DNA of 5,422 nt from positions 1 through 5,422 of the forward strand of contig JAKAMV010000702.1 of the NCBI GenBank assembly GCA_021812735.1. The letters run 5' to 3'. Position numbers and translations under genes: made by a program. Under the pieces are notes generated by a model. It made no database searches and was not told the DNA's origin. It worked only from the letters and a program-made list of their open reading frames with translations. Within the stretch, counting starts at the first letter, position 1. The number at the start of each line of letters is the position of its first letter. This document shows, one piece after another, positions 1 through 5,422 of this stretch. The DNA is from Chloroflexota bacterium (lineage in GTDB: Bacteria; Chloroflexota; Limnocylindria; Limnocylindrales; CSP1-4).

Positions 1-619
1 CGTCGAGCTGGCAGCCGAGGTCCTGCCGGTGGTCAAGGACACCCCGGTGCTCGCCGGCATCAACGGCACCGATCCCTTCCGCTTGATGCCGGTCTTTCTC
101 CGCCAGCTCAAGGAGATCGGCTTCTCGGGCGTGCAGAACTTCCCGACGGTGGGGCTCATCGATGGGGACTTCCGGGCCAACCTCGAAGCGACCGGCATGA
201 GCTACGAGAAAGAAATCGAGGCGATCCGCCTCGCGCACGAGCTCGAGCTTTTCACCTCGCCCTACGTCTTCACCGCCGATGACGCGAAGGCGATGGCGAA
301 GGCGGGGGCCGACGTGCTGGTGGCCCACATGGGTCTGACGACTGCGGGCACCATCGGGGCCGGCGTCGCGCTGACGTTGGACCAGGCGATCGAGCGGGTG
401 CTGACGATCGCCGAGGCCGGCCGCTCGGTCCGCGCCGACATCCTCGTGATCTGCCACGGCGGCCCGCTCGATGAACCCGACAACGTGGGGACGGCGCTCG
501 CGCGGATGCCCGGCATCGCGGGCTTCTTCGGCGCCTCGAGCATCGAGCGACTACCCACCGAACGGGCGATCCGGGGCCAGGTCGAGGCGTTCAAGGGGCT
601 GGCGCTGGCGCGGAGCTGA
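1..619 (+). CDS. Phosphoenolpyruvate hydrolase family (Tm-1 C-terminal-like TIM barrel) protein, 5'-truncated
   Basis: The frame is open from base 2, so the start lies left of the window. About 205 C-terminal residues remain of a family that is usually near 275 residues when stand-alone. Visible conserved blocks, in order, are [57 protein letters not shown] and [15 protein letters not shown] recognise these as the PEP-hydrolase-like TIM-barrel family (Pfam PF09370), which is also the C-terminal half of the tomato antiviral protein Tm-1. Bacterial members often sit beside a Tm-1-like ATP-binding (UPF0261) protein, and that partner would lie upstream, outside the window. No signal peptide or membrane segment is seen in this part, so it is probably cytosolic. 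The enzymatic role of the family is poorly established: 'PEP hydrolase' is a family name, not shown for this protein. Stand-alone gene versus Tm-1-like fusion cannot be decided here. The family call is firm; the reaction is not. Confidence 0.9.
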   Translation, partial: VELAAEVLPVVKDTPVLAGINGTDPFRLMPVFLRQLKEIGFSGVQNFPTVGLIDGDFRANLEATGMSYEKEIEAIRLAHELELFTSPYVFTADDAKAMAKAGADVLVAHMGLTTAGTIGAGVALTLDQAIERVLTIAEAGRSVRADILVICHGGPLDEPDNVGTALARMPGIAGFFGASSIERLPTERAIRGQVEAFKGLALARS

Positions 620-631
620 GCGGTCGGCTTG

Positions 632-676
632 ACGGAGGGGCGGCGGCATGGCCCGCTCGTACCGCCGCCTGTCCGT
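632..676 (+). terminator. Strong GC-rich hairpin just after the PEP-hydrolase-like gene
   Basis: Bases 632-636 (ACGGA) pair with 672-676 (TCCGT). After one G:G mismatch and one G:T wobble, 639-646 (GGCGGCGG) pair with 662-669 (CCGCCGCC), around a 15-base loop. The stem begins 13 bases after the stop codon at 617-619. No U-tract follows, so it is not a textbook intrinsic terminator. High-GC bacteria often show such U-less stems at gene ends. It could instead be an mRNA-stabilising element, or part of the leader of the next gene. Confidence 0.5.
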
Positions 677-689
677 GTCAGGCGCAGTG

Positions 690-710
690 GAGTCAGGAGC
701 CGCCTGAGTC
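690..710 (+). repeat. Short hairpin in the amidase leader
   Basis: GAGTCAGG (690-697) pairs with CCTGAGTC (703-710), with one G:G mismatch, around the 5-base loop AGCCG. A further TCAGG occurs just upstream at 678-682. It is modest on its own and is listed because it is one of four consecutive stems between the two + strand genes. Confidence 0.35.
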
Positions 711-722
711 GGGCGGCGGTCA

Positions 723-752
723 TGGCCAGGTCCGACCGCAGGACGCTGGCCG
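723..752 (+). promoter_or_regulatory. Strong hairpin in the amidase leader
   Basis: GGCCAGGTCC (724-733) pairs with GGAC (741-744) and CTGGCC (746-751). There is a single bulged G at 745, a 7-base loop GACCGCA, and a possible closing T:G wobble at 723/752. Ten Watson-Crick pairs lie about 50 bases upstream of the amidase start. It could be an attenuator, a regulatory RNA fold or an RNA-stabilising stem. I do not recognise a known riboswitch consensus. Confidence 0.4.
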
Positions 753-759
753 CCCTGCC

Positions 760-785
760 GGCCGGTTCGTGTGTTCGGCCCGGCC
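760..785 (+). promoter_or_regulatory. Leader hairpin immediately before the amidase ribosome binding site
   Basis: GGCCGG (760-765) pairs with CCGGCC (780-785) around a 14-base loop. The stem ends 7 bases before the Shine-Dalgarno at 793-798. Its GGCC could instead pair with the self-complementary GGCC at 748-751 in the preceding stem, so two mutually exclusive folds are possible. A regulatory role is inference only. Confidence 0.35.
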
Positions 786-792
786 TTCGAGC

Positions 793-798
793 AAGGAG
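793..798 (+). promoter_or_regulatory. Shine-Dalgarno of the amidase gene
   Basis: AAGGAG lies 6 bases before the ATG at 805. This near-ideal site and spacing decide the start over the in-frame GTG at 769, which lies inside the leader hairpins and adds 12 residues with no family character. Confidence 0.85.
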
Positions 799-804
799 CT
801 CATC

Positions 805-2142
805 ATGAGCAGCATCGTGGAGCCTTCCGATCTCGTTGTCGTGACCCGGTACACGCGGGGCGTCATCGGCCCGAGCCTCGGGACGGCTGGGACGGTCAAA
901 GACGGCGGACGGATCCGCACCGTGACACCACCCGGCTGCTGGGGCCCGATGATCACGCCAATCTTCGCCGGCGGTCACGAGGTCTCCTGGCCAGTGGCCG
1001 TCGAGGGCGCCAAGGTGGGCGACGCCATCGCCATCAGCATCGAGCAGGTCGCGGTCCGCTCCCGGGCGACCAGCTCGGGAACCATGATCACGAAACGCGC
1101 GGCGTTCGGGAGCGACCCGTTCGTCGACCGCAAGTGCCCCGCGTGCGGCACGCCCTGGCCGGAGACCCGCCTCGAGGGCACCGGCCCCGATGCCGTGCGG
1201 TGCGCGACGTGCGGAGCCGAGTGCAGCCCGTTCGCGTTCGACGAGGGATACACGATCACGTTCGACGACGATCGGGTCGTGGGCCTCACGGTCGACGAGC
1301 GGGTGGCGCACGCGTTCGCGCTCGACGCTCGCGCGGTCGCCGCTCTGCCGGAGGGCAGCGAACAGCATCCGATCCTCGTGTATGAACCGCACACCATCCC
1401 TGGCACCCTCGCACGGCTGCGCGCGTTCATCGGCAACATCGGAACGATCCCGTCAACGGACATGCCCGACTCCCACAACGCCGGCGACTTCGGCGCGTTC
1501 CTCGTCGGGGCCTCGCACAAGTTCGCCCTGACCGAGGAGGAGCTCAAGGAGCATTGCACCGACGGCCACCTCGACTGCGACTCAGTGCGCGCGGGAGCCA
1601 TCCTCGTGGTCCCGGTCAAGGTGGACGGTGGCGGGATCTACATGGGCGACGCGCACGCCAACGAGGGCGACGGGGAACTCTCGCTGCACACGACCGATAT
1701 CACCGCAGCAGTGGAGGTCCAGGTGGACGTGCTGAAGGGCGTGCACCTCGAAGGGCCGGTCCTCCTGCCGGTCGCCGAGGACCTTCCCTGGATCGCCCGG
1801 CCATTCACAACCGAGGAGATCGAACGGGGGCGCACGCTCGGCGCGCGCTACGGCGTCCAGGTCCAGGCAGACGTCGCCCCGGTCCAGTTCATCGGCACCG
1901 GGCCGACCATCAACGACGCCACCGATAACGCAATCGGGCGAGCGGCGACGCTGCTTGGTATCAGCCAGGCCGAGGTGCGCAACCGCTGCACGATCAGCGG
2001 CGACGTCGAGATCGCGCGGCTGCCCGGGGTGGTGCAGCTCACGATGCTGGCCCCGCTCGACCTGCTCGATCGAGCCGGCCTCGCTGACTTGGCGCGCAGA
2101 CAGTACGGGCTCTACCCCCTTGCCGAAGACGAGGGGCAGTGA
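805..2142 (+). CDS. Acetamidase/formamidase family amidohydrolase with zinc-ribbon-like segment
   Basis: This 445-residue protein belongs to the FmdA/AmdA acetamidase-formamidase family (Pfam PF03069), whose members hydrolyse short aliphatic amides to the acid plus ammonia. The family hallmarks read in order. WPVAVEGAKVGD at residues 62-73 matches the usual GPI-x-VEGAxPGD. DGHLD at 253-257 lies where classical members have GGNMD or GGNWD. AGAILVVPV follows, and then GDAHANEGDGE at 281-291 is the family's GDxHAxxGDGE signature. A C-terminal block beginning CTISGDVEIARLPG fits the usual end domain. Between residues 111 and 140 lies C111-x2-C114-x18-C133-x2-C136-x3-C140, a zinc-ribbon spacing that classical enzymes, as I recall them, lack. 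No signal peptide is seen, so it is probably cytosolic. The true substrate is unknown. The family call is secure; formamide or acetamide as substrate is only a family default. It lies 185 bases downstream of the PEP-hydrolase-like gene, on the same strand. Confidence 0.92.
   Translation: MSSIVEPSDLVVVTRYTRGVIGPSLGTAGTVKDGGRIRTVTPPGCWGPMITPIFAGGHEVSWPVAVEGAKVGDAIAISIEQVAVRSRATSSGTMITKRAAFGSDPFVDRKCPACGTPWPETRLEGTGPDAVRCATCGAECSPFAFDEGYTITFDDDRVVGLTVDERVAHAFALDARAVAALPEGSEQHPILVYEPHTIPGTLARLRAFIGNIGTIPSTDMPDSHNAGDFGAFLVGASHKFALTEEELKEHCTDGHLDCDSVRAGAILVVPVKVDGGGIYMGDAHANEGDGELSLHTTDITAAVEVQVDVLKGVHLEGPVLLPVAEDLPWIARPFTTEEIERGRTLGARYGVQVQADVAPVQFIGTGPTINDATDNAIGRAATLLGISQAEVRNRCTISGDVEIARLPGVVQLTMLAPLDLLDRAGLADLARRQYGLYPLAEDEGQ
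1135..1224 (+). other. Zinc-ribbon-like cysteine segment within the amidase
   Basis: The codons of residues 111-140 hold CPACG, then 18 residues after its second Cys, CATCGAEC. Two CxxC knuckles at this spacing normally bind one structural Zn(II). The segment is in frame and flanked by ordinary family sequence, so it is an embedded subdomain and not a separate gene. Confidence 0.7.
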
Positions 2143-2243
2143 ACAAAGCGAGCAGGGCTGCCTTCCCCGTGGCGGCTACCGCTTGAGCGTCCCGCGCCCT
2201 GGGGCCCCACGACGACTGCGTGACCTCTGGAGTACCCACCCTG

Positions 2244-2283
2244 AGCCCAGCGTAGTCCGGACGAATGCTGTCCGACCTGGGCT
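2244..2283. terminator. Imperfect hairpin in the convergent gap
   Basis: AGCCCAG (2244-2250) pairs with CTGGGCT (2277-2283). Inside it CGGAC (2258-2262) pairs with GTCCG (2270-2274) around a 7-base loop, leaving an asymmetric internal loop. It sits about 100 bases past the amidase stop. No T-tract occurs on either strand, so its role as a terminator is inferred from position. Confidence 0.35.
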
Positions 2284-2324
2284 GCCACCGTTCGGTGATG
2301 CTGCCGGGCTAGGGCGCCTCCGCA

Positions 2325-2356
2325 GCGGGCTGACCGCTCCACGTACGGTCACCCGC
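2325..2356. terminator. Strong hairpin between convergent genes
   Basis: GCGGG (2325-2329) pairs with CCCGC (2352-2356), and TGACCG (2331-2336) pairs with CGGTCA (2346-2351). That gives 11 pairs with a single bulged C and a 9-base loop. It lies about 95 bases beyond the lipoprotein stop on the - strand and could serve transcripts from either side. There is no U-tract on either strand. Confidence 0.45.
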
Positions 2357-2451
2357 CGGCCGCCCTCCAGCCTCGTGGTCTCGACCGCGGCGCTCCGAGA
2401 CGCACCGGCATCGGGGTCGGATCGTCGCGCCGGTGGCGTCGGGCAGATCGC

Positions 2452-3234
2452 TCAACTGCCGTCGCGGATGACGCGCGCGGTCCGCAGGTCCACGGTGACG
2501 CGGGGCGGGTACGGGTAGGAGGCGTCCGGGCTTGTGACCAGCGCCGAGGCACAGAAGCCGGGTGCGCTCGGACAGGGGACTGGCGCAAACTCGCGGAACG
2601 CAAGGCCGGCAACCGTGCTCGCGTCCGCGCCGAGCCAGGCCAAGGTCGCCGGATCCGCCTTGACGGCGGCCTGGAAGCAGACCCGCTCGTACGCCGAGAG
2701 CCCGTTCGGGACCGAGGCGGGGTCCTCGACGCGCAACGGGCGCGGTGCGGCCCCGTTGGTCGCCAGGACCACCTGGAGCTGTGTGCCCGTGTCGTAGTCG
2801 TGGAAGGTGACGAAGGCGCGCCCATCCGACTCGGCGACCTCCGCTGGCACGAGCAGGTGGCCCGCGAGCGAGGGACCGGCGCTCGTCGAGGGGAGCCAGG
2901 CGCGTGCCACCCCGACCAGCGTGTCGGTATAGCCGATGCCGCGCCGATCGACGACGGGCAACCCTGGCGGGTCGGCCAGCACCGCCGGGTCCCTGCAGCT
3001 CGGCGGTGCACTCGGGAGCGCGCCGCCCAGTGCCGCGCTCGGTGCTGCTGCCGTGGGGGTGGGCGCGAAGCTGGCGGTGGCGGCATGGAGCGTCGCCTGC
3101 TCGAGCGCAGGTGGCGGCGAAGCGCTGCAGGCGCCAACGACGACGAGGAGCGGAACGAGCCCGATGCGGGGCACCTGAGCCATGGCGAGTAGCGTCGAGG
3201 GTACCAGACCCCGAAGGTGCCCTCGAGCACGCAT
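2452..3234 (-). CDS. Putative secreted lipoprotein of unknown function
   Basis: With the ATG at 3232-3234 this is 260 residues. A basic N-terminus is followed by the hydrophobic run IGLVPLLVVVGAC, whose V-G-A-C end fits a lipobox with lipidated Cys36. After cleavage the protein would be anchored on the outer face of the cytoplasmic membrane. An Ala/Pro/Thr/Ser-rich linker of about 40 residues precedes the folded part, which has four further cysteines (80, 186, 221, 228). These could form disulfides outside the cell. I do not recognise the domain. The end, RVTVDLRTARVIRDGS, looks like a beta strand and turn. The start was chosen for the GGAGGA ribosome site 9 bases upstream. A later in-frame ATG at 3183 gives a tidier 18-residue signal before Cys but has no ribosome site. 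An upstream GTG at 3351 overlaps the transporter stop but would place Cys at residue 75. It is 103 bases downstream of the transporter on the same strand, so cotranscription is plausible. Confidence 0.75.
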   Translation of the reverse strand: MRARGHLRGLVPSTLLAMAQVPRIGLVPLLVVVGACSASPPPALEQATLHAATASFAPTPTAAAPSAALGGALPSAPPSCRDPAVLADPPGLPVVDRRGIGYTDTLVGVARAWLPSTSAGPSLAGHLLVPAEVAESDGRAFVTFHDYDTGTQLQVVLATNGAAPRPLRVEDPASVPNGLSAYERVCFQAAVKADPATLAWLGADASTVAGLAFREFAPVPCPSAPGFCASALVTSPDASYPYPPRVTVDLRTARVIRDGS

Positions 3235-3243
3235 GAGAGCTCG

Positions 3244-3249
3244 TCCTCC
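3244..3249 (-). promoter_or_regulatory. Shine-Dalgarno deciding the lipoprotein start
   Basis: GGAGGA on the - strand (TCCTCC on +) lies 9 bases before the ATG at 3232-3234. No comparable site precedes the alternative ATG at 3181-3183. Confidence 0.6.
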
Positions 3250-3268
3250 GCGCGCTGGCGTCCGCCCC

Positions 3269-3280
3269 CACTTCGAAGTG
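3269..3280. repeat. Perfect 12-base palindrome upstream of the lipoprotein gene
   Basis: CACTTCGAAGTG is fully self-complementary. It lies 34-45 bases before the chosen lipoprotein start, in the spacer after the transporter stop. As DNA it could be a dimer binding site; as RNA it could form a short stem with a TCGA centre. No clear -10/-35 elements sit beside it, so its role is open. Confidence 0.4.
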
Positions 3281-3337
3281 CGCGCCAAGTCCGCCGAAGT
3301 CGACCAGGATGCCATCGCCGCACCCCGCACCATCGGG

Positions 3338-5239
3338 TCAGTCCTCGTCACGCGCGGGCTCGAGCGCCAGGCTGACCCGTTCGGACCGACGCTCCGACCT
3401 GTCAGTGGCCAGCAGGGCGGCCTCGAGCTGCGCGGCCTCCAGCTCGTCGTGCACGTAGCGCCCGCCGCGCAGCCAGGAGGCGCTGGCCGCCACGAGGAAG
3501 ATTACGATCGAGAAGATCGAGACTACCGCCACCCCGTCGTGGAACGGGCCCGCGATGAGGGAGGGGAAGAAGCTCGTGCTTACGAGGCGTGCGGCATCCC
3601 CGGTGGGCAGCGCGGCGAGCACCCGCGGCCCGAGCAGGGTCGCCAGCGGGTTGTAGCCGAGGAACGCGGCGAACAGGTAGCCCACGGCCGGCAGATGGGA
3701 GAGGGCGGTGGCCATCCCCGCGGGGACATGGTTGGCGGTGAGCCCGCGGTACATGGCGCCCGGCACGTTCGCCGAGAGCCCCCCGATCATCAGCGTGAAG
3801 AAGACGCCGATCGAGAGCGGCATGCCGGTGTTCTGGAACGTCGCGCGCATCCCAGAGGCGGCGCCCCGGTAGCCTGCCGGCACGCTGTTCATGATCGCGG
3901 CCGTATTGGGCGAGGCGAACATCCCGAAGGCCACGCCGTTGAGGAAGATGACGAGCGCGAAGGCTGGGTAGGCGAAGTTCGCCGGCAGGACCAGCAGGAG
4001 CGCGAACGAGAGGGCCGCCAGGAGCATGCCGCCGGTCGCGAAGGGGCGCGCCCCGTGGCGATCCGAGAGCCAGCCGGACACCGGTCCCGCCACGACGAAG
4101 CCGACCGTCAGCGGCAGCATATAGATGCCCGCCCAGAGCGGCGTCTGCTCGAACGAGTAGCCGTGCAGGGGCAACCAGATCCCCTGCAGCCACATGATCA
4201 GCAGGAACTGCAGCCCGCCCAGCCCGATCGCGCTCAGAAGGCCGGCCAGGTTGCCGGCGCTGAAGGCGCGGATGCGGAAGAGCTCGAGGTTGAACATCGG
4301 TGCCGCGACCCGTCGCTCGATCAGGATGAAGGCAACGAGGAGGGCCGCCCCGCCCACGATCGCGCCGATCACGAACGGGTTGCCCCAGCCCATCGTCGCC
4401 GTCCCGTACGGGGAGATGCCATACGTGATGCCGATCAAGAGGAGGCCCAGGCCGGCCGCGAACGTGGCGTTGCCCGCCCAGTCGATGCGTGCCGGATGGC
4501 GTTCGCCCACCTCGCGCAGCGCGAGGTACGCCCAGATCGTCCCGACGATCCCGATAGGCACGTTGAGGAGGAACACCCAGCGCCAGTCGATTGCGGCCAA
4601 GACACCGCCCAGGATGAGCCCGACAAAGGATCCCGCCTGGAAGGCGATCTGGTTGATCCCGAGGGCCATGCCGCGCTCGGTGGCGGGGAAGGCATCGGTC
4701 AGGATCGCGGCCGAGTTGGCCATCAGCATGGCACCGCCCACCGCCTGCAGCATACGCATGGCGATGATCTCGAGCGCCCCAGCCGCGCCAGTACTCGGGG
4801 TGGCCGAAAGTGCGATCGAGCCCAGGGTGAAGATCACGAAGCCCAGGTTGTAGATGCGCACCCGGCCGTACATGTCCCCGATCCGTCCGAGCGTGACGAC
4901 GAGCACCGCGGTGACCAGCAGGTAGCCCATCAGCACCCAGAGCAGGTAGCTGAAGTTGGCGGGATCGAGCGGGTCGAGCACGATGCCCCTGAAGATGGCG
5001 GGCAACGCGATGATCAGGCTCGTCGCGTTGATCGCGGCCATCAACGCCCCGAGCGTCGTGTTGGAGAGCGCGACCCACTTGTACGGGAGGTGGGCCAGGC
5101 CCCGGCGGTGCGGCGCCGTTATCGCGCCAGCCCCGGGCCGGCGGCGCCGGCAGGGGGGACGCCGCTGGCGGCGGCGAGGGGCTGCCGCGTCGTCCGCGGC
5201 GTCGGGGTCTCGTCGGGATCTGCGTCGTCCGCAGGCCAA
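3338..5239 (-). CDS. MFS transporter, DHA2 (EmrB/QacA-like) 14-helix drug:H+ antiporter family
   Basis: Proton-driven efflux pump of the cytoplasmic membrane. Residue numbers count from the only standard in-frame start, a TTG at 5237-5239. TM1 is at 54-83 (KWVALSNTT through IALPAIF). MFS motif A is GRIGDMYGRVR at 118-128. The DHA2-type block GGVLAAIDWRWVFLLNVPIG lies at 211-230, and a second motif-A-like GWLSDRHGARP at 389-399. About 14 hydrophobic segments end near 590, followed by a charged cytoplasmic tail. Residues 490-563 form a long segment between the last two helices, as in QacA-type pumps. The first ~39 residues overlap the MarR gene by 121 bases. They are Arg/Pro-rich without family character and are probably not made. 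The conserved protein begins near residue 40-53, where only ATA (5120-5122) or CTG (5096-5098) is available, since the next ATG (5039-5041) would cut TM1. It follows a MarR gene, which suggests repressor control induced by a substrate. The substrate is unknown. Confidence 0.93.
   Translation of the reverse strand: MACGRRRSRRDPDAADDAAAPRRRQRRPPCRRRRPGAGAITAPHRRGLAHLPYKWVALSNTTLGALMAAINATSLIIALPAIFRGIVLDPLDPANFSYLLWVLMGYLLVTAVLVVTLGRIGDMYGRVRIYNLGFVIFTLGSIALSATPSTGAAGALEIIAMRMLQAVGGAMLMANSAAILTDAFPATERGMALGINQIAFQAGSFVGLILGGVLAAIDWRWVFLLNVPIGIVGTIWAYLALREVGERHPARIDWAGNATFAAGLGLLLIGITYGISPYGTATMGWGNPFVIGAIVGGAALLVAFILIERRVAAPMFNLELFRIRAFSAGNLAGLLSAIGLGGLQFLLIMWLQGIWLPLHGYSFEQTPLWAGIYMLPLTVGFVVAGPVSGWLSDRHGARPFATGGMLLAALSFALLLVLPANFAYPAFALVIFLNGVAFGMFASPNTAAIMNSVPAGYRGAASGMRATFQNTGMPLSIGVFFTLMIGGLSANVPGAMYRGLTANHVPAGMATALSHLPAVGYLFAAFLGYNPLATLLGPRVLAALPTGDAARLVSTSFFPSLIAGPFHDGVAVVSIFSIVIFLVAASASWLRGGRYVHDELEAAQLEAALLATDRSERRSERVSLALEPARDED
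5119..5122 (-). other. ATAA stop/start junction between MarR and MFS genes
   Basis: On the - strand, bases 5122-5119 read ATAA. TAA closes MarR, while ATA opens the MFS frame exactly where the transporter needs an N-terminus, reading ITAPHRRGLAHLPYKW. A weak G-rich stretch (GGGG) lies 8 bases upstream of the ATA. The geometry is that of an ATGA translational-coupling overlap with one G-to-A change at 5120. Confidence 0.5.
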
Positions 5240-5422
5240 CCCTCGAGCAGGCGCTCGAGCAGCGTCGCGAGGAGCAGCCGCTCGCCCGGCGTCAGCCGTT
5301 CGACGCGCCGCACCAGGCCGCTCGACTCGAAGAGCGCCCGATCACCAAGCGCCTCGTGCGCCCGGGGGGTCAGCCGCAGGGTGGTGATGCGCCGGTCGGC
5401 GGGATCGGCGCCGCGCTCGACG
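5119..5422 (-). CDS. MarR family transcriptional regulator, C-terminal part (N-terminus beyond window)
   Basis: One hundred residues are visible, entering from the right edge; the helix-turn-helix itself lies outside. The first visible residues, VERGADPADRRITTLRLT, are the winged-helix wing of MarR proteins: the D-P-x-D-R-R hairpin, then the L-x-LT strand that leads into the dimerisation helix. PRAHEAL and the segment from RRVERLTPGERLLLATLL to LLEG match the two C-terminal dimerisation helices. About 40 further residues, rich in Pro, Ala, Asp and Thr, run past where MarR proteins usually stop and are probably disordered. Such regulators bind DNA as dimers and are released by small phenolic, antibiotic or oxidant ligands. 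Here it directly precedes the MFS exporter on the same strand, so repression of its own operon is likely. The promoter and operator would lie right of the window. The TAA stop at 5119-5121 is immersed in the transporter's putative start. Confidence 0.88.
   Translation of the reverse strand, partial: VERGADPADRRITTLRLTPRAHEALGDRALFESSGLVRRVERLTPGERLLLATLLERLLEGWPADDADPDETPTPRTTRQPLAAASGVPPAGAAGPGLAR

Larger units (their letters stand above)
2143..2451. other. Convergent intergenic gap with no recognisable gene
   Basis: These 309 bases separate the amidase stop from the lipoprotein stop, which face each other. Reading frames through it are open only because of high GC. They give Arg/Pro-rich translations with no family character and no ribosome binding site. 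The contents I can support are the two hairpins at 2244-2283 and 2325-2356. The 10-base palindrome TGGGGCCCCA at 2200-2209 is probably chance. Confidence 0.6.

Noticed and set aside
629..634. TTGACG as a -35 promoter element for the amidase
   Set aside because: No -10-like hexamer at 16-19 bases downstream, and it falls inside a hairpin stem.
769..804. GTG at 769 as the amidase start
   Set aside because: It lies in the loop of a leader hairpin with no ribosome site; the ATG at 805 has an ideal AAGGAG.
262..1392. Long - strand open frame across the PEP-hydrolase-like and amidase genes
   Set aside because: Arg/Ala-rich translation with no family motifs, lying over two recognised genes on the other strand; typical of high-GC DNA.
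975..1619. - strand open frame opposite the amidase
   Set aside because: It lies opposite strongly conserved amidase signatures, and its Ser/Arg-rich product resembles no family.
2331..2351. ACGTACGGT hairpin reminiscent of group II intron RNA
   Set aside because: No reverse transcriptase, domain V or intron boundaries nearby; the resemblance is too short.
2309..3271. Other - strand frames over the lipoprotein gene
   Set aside because: Arg-rich, and they lack the signal peptide and ribosome site seen in the chosen frame.
3182..3351. GTG at 3351 as the lipoprotein start, overlapping the MFS stop
   Set aside because: It would put the lipobox Cys at residue 75, too far for a signal peptide. 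The ATG at 3234 has a good ribosome site.
4194..4853. + strand open frame opposite the MFS gene
   Set aside because: It is the complement of well-defined transmembrane helices, and its product has no recognisable features.

Overview
The window is very GC-rich bacterial DNA with strong G/C third-position bias. It holds five protein genes in two blocks that face each other. Nothing in it fixes the taxon. The codon bias, the amidase subfamily and the membrane transporter suggest a high-GC lineage such as Chloroflexota or Actinomycetota, but that is an impression and not a measurement. There is no rRNA, tRNA, CRISPR array, insertion sequence or integrase.

Left block, + strand: the 3' three-quarters of a TIM-barrel 'phosphoenolpyruvate hydrolase family' (Tm-1 C-terminal-like) protein runs in from the left edge and stops at 619. 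A 185-base spacer rich in hairpins follows. It leads into a complete acetamidase/formamidase family gene (805-2142) with a clean Shine-Dalgarno. This amidase carries a CxxC-18-CxxC zinc-ribbon-like segment. The two genes could be one transcription unit with a structured spacer, or two units separated by a terminator.

Convergent gap, 2143-2451: no gene was found. It holds two imperfect hairpins that could end transcription from either side.

Right block, - strand, read from the right edge leftwards: the C-terminal half of a MarR-type regulator (winged-helix wing visible), a 14-helix DHA2-type MFS exporter, and a small lipoprotein of unknown function. MarR plus exporter is the classic layout of a drug- or stress-responsive efflux operon in which the repressor senses a compound the pump removes. 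The lipoprotein, about 100 bases downstream on the same strand, may be an accessory.

The most unusual local signal is the MarR/MFS junction. The MarR stop lies in the string ATAA, exactly where coupled genes often have ATGA. The transporter has no ATG, GTG or TTG near its conserved N-terminus. Either an AUA (or CUG) start is used, or one base has changed or been misread.
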